Positions 1 to 5,737 are shown, counted from the first letter of the stretch. The stretch is DNA of 14,483 nucleotides from Bdellovibrionales bacterium (GCA_005791855.1 SXUH01000345.1:1-14483); one strand, 5' to 3'. Notes: generated by a model not told the origin, from the letters alone. Made by a program: numbers and translations.

Positions 1-239
1 CCGACGTTCTCGAGGTCGTTGTGCTTCCCCCCGGCGCGGACGCACTTCTGGATCGTCACGGCCCGCTTGTGGTCGGGGTTCGCCTTTCCGGTGAAGTTGT
101 CCTTGAACTGGTTCATCCCGGAGTTCGCGAAGAGGAGCGTGGGATCGTTGAACGGAACTAGGCACGAGGACTTCTTCTTCTCGTGGCCATTCTTGATGAA
201 ATATTTGGAAAATGCATTCCGGATTTCTTGCGCGCGCAT
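1..239 (-). CDS. alaS: Alanyl-tRNA synthetase, N-terminal fragment (cut by window edge)
   Basis: Charges tRNA-Ala with alanine in the cytoplasm; class II aminoacyl-tRNA synthetase. Only the first 79 codons are present and the gene continues beyond position 1. The translation has the family's highly conserved N-terminus: an opening [14 protein letters not shown], then [20 protein letters not shown] and, at the edge, [14 protein letters not shown], which belongs to class II motif 1 and the start of the aminoacylation core. The start at 239 fits family N-termini, and a GAGGT Shine-Dalgarno lies about 6-10 nt upstream. It is on the same strand as recA and recX, matching the common recA-recX-alaS order, but an unrelated minus-strand gene and three plus-strand genes lie between recX and alaS. 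No frameshift is visible in this part. Confidence 0.96.
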   Translation of the reverse strand, partial: MRAQEIRNAFSKYFIKNGHEKKKSSCLVPFNDPTLLFANSGMNQFKDNFTGKANPDHKRAVTIQKCVRAGGKHNDLENV

Positions 240-277
240 GCCTAACCTCGGGGGGTGTTAAAATTGCCCAAAAGGTT

Positions 278-307
278 ATCATATGGCAAAAAAGGGGGCT
301 AGCTAAA
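278..307 (-). promoter_or_regulatory. Possible alaS promoter
   Basis: Read on the minus strand, a good -10-like hexamer TATGAT (278-283) lies 18 bp downstream of a poor -35-like TTTAGC (302-307), about 40 nt before the alaS ATG. The 91-bp gap between the upstream 273-residue gene and alaS is AT-rich around this hexamer. The -35 matches consensus at only three positions, so this is a weak proposal; alaS might instead be read through from the upstream gene. Confidence 0.25.
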
Positions 308-330
308 GAAGGCGTGCGCCTCGCGCAATA

Positions 331-1152
331 TTACATCGCCTCAGGCTGGTTTCCGGCTTCGACTTGCTGAGCTTTCTCGGCTTCTTCCTGCATGGCCCGG
401 TCGGTTTGAACTACCATCTCCGGAGAAGGTTCGGAATTTCCAAAGCTTCCGGCTTCGATGTTCTGCTCGGCGAGGTTCTGCTGAGACTGCTGGAGGTTTT
501 CATTGAGAGTCGTGTTCGAGAAGCGCAGACGCGTTCCTTCGAGCGGACCGTTGGTGAGGGAAACCATGTAGGAGTTCTGGTCGACCTGGTAGAGCATCCC
601 GCTGTAGAGCTCGCCGTTGTAGTCGTACTCGAAGACGTTGCCCGTGAGTTCGGTGAAGGAGATGGAGACCCCGTCGCCGTCCGGGAGGCCAACGGAGAGT
701 TCGTCGATGGAGCCGTTACTGGTGGAGAGGGATCCGCTGAACTGGGAGGTGTTGAGTCCCTGCTGCCACTTCTTCGGGTTGATGACTTCGACGAGGCTTA
801 GGTTCAGGTCCTCCTGGATGGCGGAGGTCGCGACTACCTGCTCTTCCTGCGGGCCCGCCGCCTGGGCCGGGGCCGCTTCCTGGCGCTGGATCGACTGGGA
901 GATAAACGTCGGCGACGGTTGCGCCGTCGCGATCTGCTGCTTCGGAAGCTTCTGCCACTTCATGGAGTTCGCGACGACCCGGGCCGGTGTGGTCACGCCG
1001 TAGAGTTCGTCCAGGCGCTTGACGAATTTGATGTCTTCTCCGGTGATGTGAGACTCGGAGTTGATGACGACGGCGTTGTACGTCCCGGTGAGGGTGAATA
1101 ACCCGAGGAACATGAACGCAAACGGCTTCTTCTTATTCTCAAACCACTCCAT
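331..1152 (-). CDS. Membrane-anchored protein of unknown function (273 aa)
   Basis: I do not recognise the family. The start at 1152 is chosen because AGGAG lies 8 nt upstream; a longer reading from 1248 has no comparable site. The N-terminus is short and Lys-rich (KKK at residues 7-9), followed by one hydrophobic segment at about 10-30, so this is a signal anchor or uncleaved signal with the rest probably periplasmic. Residues about 70-110 are a Gln/Ala/Pro-rich linker. Residues about 118-215 look like a small beta-rich domain (alternating segments such as SISFTELTGNVFEYDYNGEL). The last 60 residues are Gln/Glu-rich and probably disordered. It reads toward alaS, with a 91-bp gap, and is divergent from the Asp-box protein gene. 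Coding is supported by the strong ribosome site and domain-like layout; function is unknown. Confidence 0.82.
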   Translation of the reverse strand: MEWFENKKKPFAFMFLGLFTLTGTYNAVVINSESHITGEDIKFVKRLDELYGVTTPARVVANSMKWQKLPKQQIATAQPSPTFISQSIQRQEAAPAQAAGPQEEQVVATSAIQEDLNLSLVEVINPKKWQQGLNTSQFSGSLSTSNGSIDELSVGLPDGDGVSISFTELTGNVFEYDYNGELYSGMLYQVDQNSYMVSLTNGPLEGTRLRFSNTTLNENLQQSQQNLAEQNIEAGSFGNSEPSPEMVVQTDRAMQEEAEKAQQVEAGNQPEAM

Positions 1153-1343
1153 ACGAAATCTCCTGTGCCCAGGATGAAGCAAGGCAGATGCCAAGCCGAA
1201 CCGGGGTAACCGCTTGATCCCCGGACGGGCCGAGAAAGGAATAGTCAATAACGAGTATGGAGTGACTAAACTTTCGACGGTCTTCGTGGGGATTCCTCAC
1301 ATAAAGAAGACAGCGAGGCTTGGCCTTGAACTTGAGCCCGGAA

Positions 1344-1390
1344 AGTCCGTCGACGGCCAGGACGGAGCTGTCTAGTCCGTTGACGGCCAG
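1344..1390 (+). repeat. Two 17-bp direct repeats, 30 bp apart start to start
   Basis: AGTCCGTCGACGGCCAG at 1344-1360 and AGTCCGTTGACGGCCAG at 1374-1390 match at 16 of 17 positions. The first copy contains the perfect palindrome CCGTCGACGG. Similarity continues weakly downstream of each copy (CGGAG in both). The 30-bp period is close to three helical turns. The second copy overlaps the proposed -35 element, so the pair could be an operator; this role is inferred from position only. Confidence 0.55.
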
Positions 1391-1409
1391 AGAGCGGAGT
1401 CGACAGAAT
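1380..1409 (+). promoter_or_regulatory. Sigma70-like promoter candidate for the beta-propeller gene
   Basis: TTGACG at 1380-1385 matches the -35 consensus at five of six positions. CAGAAT at 1404-1409 matches the -10 at four of six, with an 18-bp spacer. Transcription would start near 1416, giving a leader of about 60 nt before the ATG at 1478. The -35 lies inside the second 17-bp direct repeat; the first repeat has C in place of the second T (TCGACG), so only one copy makes a good -35. Confidence 0.4.
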
Positions 1410-1477
1410 CTCCCTCTTAGATCGGAGGAAACCTGGCCCCCCGTGTGCATGGAGGCTTGGATACCATCGGGGGATCT

Positions 1478-2971
1478 ATGTTTAAACTTATGAGTGCGTG
1501 CGTGCTCCTTTCACTTTCGGCCGGTCTTGCGCAGGCAGCGGAGCCGATCTGCTTTGGTACCTCCCAGGGGTTCGAGAAGATCTGCCTGAAGCTAAGCCGG
1601 GATGGCCTGAATAAGCAAGTCACCACGGTCTCCATCCACGACGAGAACACCTCGGTCGACCTCGGGGCCTTCAGCAGGAGTCAGGGGGACCTGGTCATCC
1701 AGAATAAGCACGTCGGACGCAGACTCCGGCTCGAGGACGTCGCTCGGATAAAGATCCCCGCGCCGTGGACCAAGCAGAAACGGCTCTCGGCCTTCAACGC
1801 CTGGGGCGGGGAACTCGGAGTCTTCACTCGCAACGTGGCCGAAGCCTACGATCCGGAGGTCGGCGACGTAAGTAAGGTCGTCTCCTCCCCGGTGACCTCA
1901 TCTTCTCGGATCTCCCAGGAAGACATCATCATCCCCGGCGTCCGGCTGGTGACGTCCATGGCCCAGGACCCGAGCAACCGGCAACGGCTCTTCGCGGTCG
2001 GGTTTTCCATCGAACTCAGCGGGAGCGTGCTCCTCCGGTCCGAGGACGCCGGGGCCACCTGGGAAACGATCCTCGATCTCAAGGGGAGTTCGCAGTACTA
2101 CAACACGGTCTCCGTGAGTGCCGACGGGAGGAAGGTGGTCGTCCTCGGATCCAACTCCTTCGGCAAGAGTGCGAAGGTCTTCTTCAGCGTCGACGGAGGC
2201 GCGTCCTTCGATTCCATCACCCACGTCCCGAAGGCGACCAAGCTCATCCACGTCTACTCGGTCCACGTGAACGCCGCCGGGACGAACGTCTACGTCGGCG
2301 AGAGCCAGGGCTGGGTGACGAAGTACGACCTCCGAGGTCGGAGCCTCGTGCGGTCTACCGCGAACTTCGGCCAGATCCTCCAGCACCGCCTCGGGAACGC
2401 GACCCCGCAGTCCGCCTGGGGCATCAGCACCCATCCGGAGGTCCCGGGGAAGGTCTTCGTCGGCACGGGGAACCACCTCTACCGGCTCGACGAGGCCGGC
2501 CGGGTCGATGAGTTTAGCTCGGGGGTCTACGACGATTCGACGATTTACAACGTCGAGTTCCTGGCGAACAAGGGACTGCGGATGTCCGCGTGCAACGCGG
2601 TCTACGAGACGGTGCCCGGGTACAACTACACGAGCGACCAGAAGCCAACCTTCCGGAAGAGGCGGAGCGCGTCCTTCGTGATCGAGAAGGGAGCGGGCCT
2701 GGTGTCGACGCCAGGGTACCTCCGGACCTACTGGGTGCATGCCAGCCCGTTTAACAACAACGAGGTCCTCGCCGGAGCCATGAGCGGCCTCTACCGGTCG
2801 GTAGACGGCGGGAACACCTGGAAGCGTCTCCTCATCTTCGACGCCGAAAGGTCCCAGGTGATGGTGGAGTACCACCAGGTCGCGTTCATCGACCGGGACA
2901 CCATCGTCGTCGTCCACAGCAAGCAGGGGAATCGCCCGGCGCCGATCATGAGTAGGATTCACTTACGGTAG
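1478..2971 (+). CDS. Secreted Asp-box (BNR-type) beta-propeller protein, 497 aa
   Basis: Predicted exported protein. Residues 1-20 form a Sec signal peptide (short positive start, hydrophobic core VLLSLSAGL, likely cleavage after AQA). Three Asp-box motifs of the S-x-D-x-G-x-T/S-W/F type are visible: SEDAGATW at about 188-195, SVDGGASF at 237-244 and SVDGGNTW at 441-448, each on a beta-hairpin-like stretch. Asp boxes mark blade turns in sialidase, sortilin/VPS10 and photosystem assembly propellers, but do not define an activity. I see no clear sialidase active-site arginine signature, so no enzymatic role is claimed. The ATG at 1478 is preferred over a GTG at 1445 because it opens directly into the signal peptide; GGGGGA precedes it by about 4 nt. 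The two secreted paralogs downstream are on the same strand. Confidence 0.85.
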   Translation: MFKLMSACVLLSLSAGLAQAAEPICFGTSQGFEKICLKLSRDGLNKQVTTVSIHDENTSVDLGAFSRSQGDLVIQNKHVGRRLRLEDVARIKIPAPWTKQKRLSAFNAWGGELGVFTRNVAEAYDPEVGDVSKVVSSPVTSSSRISQEDIIIPGVRLVTSMAQDPSNRQRLFAVGFSIELSGSVLLRSEDAGATWETILDLKGSSQYYNTVSVSADGRKVVVLGSNSFGKSAKVFFSVDGGASFDSITHVPKATKLIHVYSVHVNAAGTNVYVGESQGWVTKYDLRGRSLVRSTANFGQILQHRLGNATPQSAWGISTHPEVPGKVFVGTGNHLYRLDEAGRVDEFSSGVYDDSTIYNVEFLANKGLRMSACNAVYETVPGYNYTSDQKPTFRKRRSASFVIEKGAGLVSTPGYLRTYWVHASPFNNNEVLAGAMSGLYRSVDGGNTWKRLLIFDAERSQVMVEYHQVAFIDRDTIVVVHSKQGNRPAPIMSRIHLR

Positions 2972-2983
2972 TCGATATAAAAC

Positions 2984-2998
2984 GAAGCCCGGGGCTTC
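2984..2998. terminator. Small perfect hairpin between the propeller gene and the first paralog
   Basis: GAAGCCC/GGGCTTC is a perfect 15-bp inverted repeat around one G (in RNA, about six pairs with a 3-nt loop). It lies 12 bp after the stop at 2971 and directly before AAAAGGAG, the ribosome site of the next gene. A-rich runs flank it on both sides, but no T-run follows on the plus strand, so it is a poor intrinsic terminator. It could be a partial terminator, a transcript-processing or stabilising hairpin, or an operator. Confidence 0.4.
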
Positions 2999-3011
2999 AA
3001 AAGGAGACCTA

Positions 3012-3416
3012 ATGAAGACGTTATTGGCCGCAGCTTTTTTGCTTTCTTCTCTCTCGAGCTACGCTCAGGTGATCACCGGAGGTGACCGCCTCCTCAAAGA
3101 CCCGTTTGAGTTCACCATCTTGGAGGTCTGGGACCGGTCGTCCAGTGGAGTAATCACCGTCAAGCAGTCTTCGAACGGGAACCATGCGTACCTCTACTGC
3201 TCTGCAGATAACTCGTACATCAACTACACCAACAGGGCCGATAAGAACATGAGCTTCCTCTTCGACAGCATCGCCAAGTGTGAACTCGTGAAGGGCTGCT
3301 TGAAGACCGTGAACAAACCGAACGGGATGACCGTCCAGGTAGACCGCGCCACGCTGAAGATCACGAAGGTGAACCTCCCGGCCGAGTGCACGCAGGACCC
3401 ATTGGCGGAAGAATAG
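3012..3416 (+). CDS. Small secreted four-Cys protein, tandem paralog 1 (134 aa)
   Basis: Family not recognised. Residues 1-18 are a clear Sec signal peptide (MKTLLAAAFLLSSLSSYA, cleavage before QV). The mature part opens with ITGGDRLLKDPFEFT and ends ECTQDPLAEE. Four cysteines at 63, 90, 96 and 126 are all kept in the neighbouring paralog, suggesting two disulfides in an exported domain. AAAAGGAG sits about 7 nt before the ATG, a strong ribosome site. The following gene (3463-3864) encodes a close paralog; by hand alignment about 57% of residues are identical, with near-identical ends and a diverged middle. The upstream propeller gene is in the same direction, 40 bp away, so all three could be co-transcribed. 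No lipobox, no membrane segment in the mature part. Confidence 0.88.
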   Translation: MKTLLAAAFLLSSLSSYAQVITGGDRLLKDPFEFTILEVWDRSSSGVITVKQSSNGNHAYLYCSADNSYINYTNRADKNMSFLFDSIAKCELVKGCLKTVNKPNGMTVQVDRATLKITKVNLPAECTQDPLAEE

Positions 3417-3462
3417 TCCCCGCTGAGCTCACGAAAGGACCCATGAACCCAAAGGAGAAAAA

Positions 3463-3864
3463 ATGAAATCATTCCTAATCGCCTCGCTCCTGCTCTCTTC
3501 GCTTTCAGGTTACGCCCAGGTCTTCACCGGCGGAGATCGCCTCTTGAAAGATCCGTTTGAATTCACGATCACCGCGATCCTTGCGAAAGAAAGCAGATAC
3601 ATAACCTTTTCCCAATCTTCGAACAGCCACAACGCCTTCCTCATGTGTGACGACGAAGGGAATAGAATCCAGTACCAGACGAGGGGTAACAAGACGGTGT
3701 ATTTCACCTTCGACAACGCGGACAAGTGTTTGATCTTCCGGGGCTGCCTCCAGCTAATTTCGAAGCCGACTGGCCTGAACGTTCAAGTCGATCGTACGTC
3801 GCTGAAGGTCACGAAGGTTAACCTCCCGGCGGAATGCTCTCAAGACCCTCTCGCAGAAGAATAA
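3463..3864 (+). CDS. Small secreted four-Cys protein, tandem paralog 2 (133 aa)
   Basis: Paralog of the preceding gene. It has a signal peptide at residues 1-18 (MKSFLIASLLLSSLSGYA), the same mature opening TGGDRLLKDPFEFT, the same four Cys positions and the same ending QDPLAEE. The variable stretch is about residues 37-100. At the DNA level the conserved ends differ at many synonymous sites (for instance about half of the codons in GGDRLLKDPFEFTI), so the protein identity looks kept by selection and not by recent duplication or gene conversion. AAAGGAG is placed about 6 nt before the ATG. A strong hairpin 8 bp after the stop ends the block. Function is unknown. Confidence 0.88.
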   Translation: MKSFLIASLLLSSLSGYAQVFTGGDRLLKDPFEFTITAILAKESRYITFSQSSNSHNAFLMCDDEGNRIQYQTRGNKTVYFTFDNADKCLIFRGCLQLISKPTGLNVQVDRTSLKVTKVNLPAECSQDPLAEE

Positions 3865-3871
3865 TCACCAC

Positions 3872-3893
3872 GGCGGAGTCTCCGGACTCCGCC
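3872..3893. terminator. Bidirectional hairpin terminator between convergent genes
   Basis: GGCGGAGTC (3872-3880) pairs perfectly with GACTCCGCC (3885-3893) around a TCCG loop: nine GC-rich pairs. It lies exactly between the stop of the secreted paralog (3864, plus) and the stop of recX (3898, minus), the expected place for a shared terminator. T-rich tails are weak: TCCTCT on the plus side, GTGGTGATTATT on the minus side. Termination efficiency cannot be judged from sequence. Confidence 0.7.
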
Positions 3894-3897
3894 TCCT

Positions 3898-4395
3898 CTA
3901 GAACAGCTCCGAGTCAGCTGCGCTAGCGCTGTTGAACCTCTTGCTCAGGGCCTTCTTCGCCTCGTCGTACCCGTGGCCCTTGGAAATCAGAAACCTCAGG
4001 ACCTTGTCTCTCAGCTTCCCGCGCTCTTTCGAGTCGGAAGGGATTTCCTTCGACCGGAGCTTCTTCTCGACGAGTTTTTCAATGCTGTCATCCTCGTTGA
4101 AACCTAGCTCCTCCTCGACGGTGGAGAACTCCTCCGGTTCGAACTGGAGCTTCTCCATGGCCCCGCGCTGGCGGATCTTCTGCTCGGACTCGCCCTTCTG
4201 CATCCACTTCCGGATGAAGAGCCGGCGGTAGGCGTCCTCGCGCAGGTAGCCCTTCGCCTTGAGGCTCGCGATGGTTTCGTCGATCTCGTGGGGGAGGAAG
4301 TCTCTCTTCTGGCGGAGCTTCTGTCGCATCTTGAACTCGGAGTAGTCTTGCTTGGAGAGGAGGTAGATGCAATAAGAATAAATTTTAGATTGCAT
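3898..4395 (-). CDS. recX: Regulatory protein RecX
   Basis: RecX binds RecA filaments and limits RecA activity; cytoplasmic. At 165 residues the length is typical, and the protein is built of helical repeats as in the family: YLLSKQDYSEFKMRQKLRQK at about 11-30 (the 'L-x-x-R-x-Y/S...L-x-x-K-L' repeat), IASLKAKGYLREDAYRRLFI at about 42-61 (the conserved 'L...GYLdD..YA..fi' segment) and VLRFLISKGHGYDEAKKAL at about 132-150 (third repeat). It lies directly downstream of recA on the same strand, 57 bp away, the usual arrangement. A strong terminator stands in that gap, so expression probably depends on read-through from recA. The start at 4395 has only a weak upstream GGGA as ribosome site. The stop is 5 bp from the shared hairpin with the convergent secreted gene. 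Confidence 0.93.
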   Translation of the reverse strand: MQSKIYSYCIYLLSKQDYSEFKMRQKLRQKRDFLPHEIDETIASLKAKGYLREDAYRRLFIRKWMQKGESEQKIRQRGAMEKLQFEPEEFSTVEEELGFNEDDSIEKLVEKKLRSKEIPSDSKERGKLRDKVLRFLISKGHGYDEAKKALSKRFNSASAADSELF

Positions 4396-4414
4396 AAGAG
4401 TCGTCCCGTGACTG

Positions 4415-4445
4415 CAAAAAAAGAAGGGCCGCTTTCGGCGGCCCT
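4415..4445 (-). terminator. Intrinsic terminator after recA, before recX
   Basis: On the minus strand an 8-bp GC-rich stem AGGGCCGC/GCGGCCCT with a 5-nt loop (CGAAA) is followed at once by TCTTTTTTT. It begins 7 bp after the recA stop and ends about 20 bp before the recX start. This is a textbook rho-independent terminator. In E. coli a terminator between recA and recX lets through only a small fraction of transcripts; the same design is likely here. Confidence 0.92.
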
Positions 4446-4452
4446 CTCCATC

Positions 4453-5574
4453 TTACTGGATGTTTTTCTTACCTTTAGTTGGCTTCTCTTCTTTTTCCTT
4501 GATCTCGCCGGTTTCCATGTCAATCGATGCGACATCCAGCGGAGCGCTGCCGATCCCGTGCTTGGCGAGGACCTTGTTCCGGATCTCCTCGACCATCGCC
4601 GGGTTCTGCTTCAAGAACTCCTTCGAAGCTTCCCGACCCTGGCCGATCTTCGAGTTGTTGTACGAGTACCAAGATCCGGCCTTCTCGACGATGCCTTCGT
4701 TGGCCGCGACGTCGAGGAGGTCGCCTTCCTTCGAGATCCCTTCTCCGTACATGATGTCGAACTCGACTTCCCGGAACGGAGGAGCGACCTTGTTCTTCAC
4801 GATCTTGATCTTCGTGCGGTTCCCGGTCACGGCTTCGCCGTCTTTGATCGCGCCGGTACGGCGGATGTCCATTCGAACGGAAGCGTAGAATTTAAGCGCG
4901 TTCCCGCCGGTCGTCGTTTCAGGATTTCCAAACATTACCCCAATCTTCATTCGAAGCTGGTTAATGAAAATCACTGTGCAGTTCGAGCGTGAGATCGAAC
5001 CTGTCAGCTTCCGGAGGGCCTGGGACATGAGACGGGCCTGGAGACCCATGTGGGAGTCACCCATGTCTCCTTCGAGTTCTGCTTTCGGCGTGAGGGCAGC
5101 AACAGAGTCGACGATCAGAAGGTTAACCGCACCCGAGCGAACCAGCATGTCAGTGATCTCGAGGGCCTGCTCGCCGGAGTCTGGCTGAGAGATCAGAGTG
5201 TTTGGAACGTCCACACCGAGCTTGCTTGCGTAGACCGTATCGAGAGCGTGTTCCGCGTCGATGAAGGCAACGGTTCCGCCGGCCTTCTGGCACTCAGCTG
5301 CGATGTGAAGGGTGAGGGTCGTCTTACCAGAAGATTCTGGTCCGTAGATTTCGATGATTCTTCCCTGTGGGATACCGCCAACTCCTAAAGCAAGGTCCAG
5401 TCCGAGAGCTCCGGTAGAAATAGCAGGTGTTTTTACCTGAGCTTCTTCAGTCCCAAGTCGCATGATCGCGCCTTTCCCGAATTGCTTTTCAATCGTGGAA
5501 AGAGCAAGATCCAGCGCTTTTTTGCGATTAGAATTGTCAGATGAAGTGTTAGTTGCGTTCGAATTTATAGCCAT
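4453..5574 (-). CDS. recA: Recombinase A
   Basis: ATP-dependent strand-exchange protein and co-protease of the SOS response. At 373 residues from the ATG at 5574, the length is slightly above usual. Seen in order: a Ser/Asn-rich N-terminal tail; [19 protein letters not shown] (residues 23-41); Walker A GPESSGKT at 78-85; FIDAEHALD; Walker [11 protein letters not shown]; the L1 region around [19 protein letters not shown]; motif [22 protein letters not shown] containing L2; and the C-terminal [12 protein letters not shown] domain. The 5574 start is preferred over a longer frame to 5610 because AAGGAGA lies about 8 nt upstream and the protein then opens MAINSNAT like other RecA tails. The C-terminal end is Lys-rich ([13 protein letters not shown]) where many RecA proteins are acidic. 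recX follows; pgpA precedes on the same strand with a 163-bp control region between. Confidence 0.98.
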   Translation of the reverse strand: MAINSNATNTSSDNSNRKKALDLALSTIEKQFGKGAIMRLGTEEAQVKTPAISTGALGLDLALGVGGIPQGRIIEIYGPESSGKTTLTLHIAAECQKAGGTVAFIDAEHALDTVYASKLGVDVPNTLISQPDSGEQALEITDMLVRSGAVNLLIVDSVAALTPKAELEGDMGDSHMGLQARLMSQALRKLTGSISRSNCTVIFINQLRMKIGVMFGNPETTTGGNALKFYASVRMDIRRTGAIKDGEAVTGNRTKIKIVKNKVAPPFREVEFDIMYGEGISKEGDLLDVAANEGIVEKAGSWYSYNNSKIGQGREASKEFLKQNPAMVEEIRNKVLAKHGIGSAPLDVASIDMETGEIKEKEEKPTKGKKNIQ

Positions 5575-5600
5575 GAGGATTCTCCTTCTCTCATTTAATT

Positions 5601-5614
5601 TTTCATACATGAAA
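5601..5614. promoter_or_regulatory. Palindrome over the predicted recA start of transcription
   Basis: TTTCATACATGAAA is a perfect inverted repeat: two 6-bp arms, TTTCAT and ATGAAA, separated by AC. It sits between the candidate -10 (5621-5626) and the ribosome site of recA, where a repressor would block initiation. It shares the heptamer CATGAAA with the second palindrome at 5662-5674. A LexA-type operator role is inferred from position and symmetry only. Confidence 0.4.
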
Positions 5615-5661
5615 GCGTGTGTTATATTAAAAAACTAACATCGCCCCCATATCTTAGACAA

Positions 5662-5674
5662 TGCATTTCATGCA
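5662..5674. promoter_or_regulatory. Palindrome TGCAT-N3-ATGCA upstream of recA
   Basis: On the plus strand TGCATTTCATGCA: perfect 5-bp arms with a 3-bp spacer, centred about 42 bp upstream of the candidate -10. The 5-N3-5 layout resembles many dimeric helix-turn-helix operators and the 4-N3-4 layout of the Bdellovibrio LexA box, but the bases differ. Role inferred. Confidence 0.35.
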
Positions 5675-5737
5675 ATATTTACGGAAAAAATACGGATATC
5701 CAAATATTTGATATACTTAAGAGAATTATATTAAGCA

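Larger units (their letters stand above)
1153..1477. other. Divergent intergenic control region (325 bp)
   Basis: No convincing gene lies here. It separates the minus-strand membrane-anchored protein from the plus-strand beta-propeller gene. Contents in order: the AGGAG ribosome site for the minus gene just after 1152; an inverted repeat CCGGGG (1201-1206) / CCCCGG (1219-1224) with a 12-nt loop, which would lie in that gene's 5' leader; a pair of 17-bp direct repeats (1344-1390); and a promoter candidate for the plus gene (1380-1409). A GGAGG at 1424-1428 is too far from the 1478 start to serve it. Open frames that cross the region have no ribosome site and no recognisable protein. Confidence 0.6.
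5575..5737 (-). promoter_or_regulatory. recA upstream control region
   Basis: An AT-rich 163-bp gap between the pgpA stop and the recA start, read on the minus strand. A -10-like TATAAC (plus coordinates 5621-5626) would start transcription near 5614, giving a leader of about 40 nt with the AAGGAGA ribosome site. No convincing -35 is seen 16-18 bp further up (the area is G-rich), which would fit an activated or unusual promoter. Two inverted repeats (5601-5614 and 5662-5674), the direct repeat TACGG at 5680 and 5691 (11-bp period) and the palindrome CAAATATTTG (5701-5710) lie here. I could not find the TTAC-N3-GTAA LexA box reported for Bdellovibrio. Confidence 0.6.

Noticed and set aside
19..261. 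An 80-codon plus-strand frame at the left edge
   Set aside because: It is the antisense of the alaS N-terminus, which is unmistakable on the minus strand.
1139..1450. A 103-codon minus-strand frame across the divergent control region
   Set aside because: No ribosome site, no recognisable domain; it overlaps the start of a gene that has its own good ribosome site, and the promoter repeats lie within it.
1153..1477. CRISPR-like array
   Set aside because: Only two 17-bp repeat copies with a 13-bp gap; no spacers of regular length and no cas genes. A promoter-linked direct repeat is the better reading.
1898..2962. A 354-codon open frame opposite the beta-propeller gene
   Set aside because: Low-complexity antisense translation; the plus-strand frame has a signal peptide and three Asp boxes.
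5575..5737. Canonical Bdellovibrio-type LexA box (TTAC-N3-GTAA) before recA
   Set aside because: I looked for it on both strands of the gap and did not find it; only the different palindromes reported above are present.
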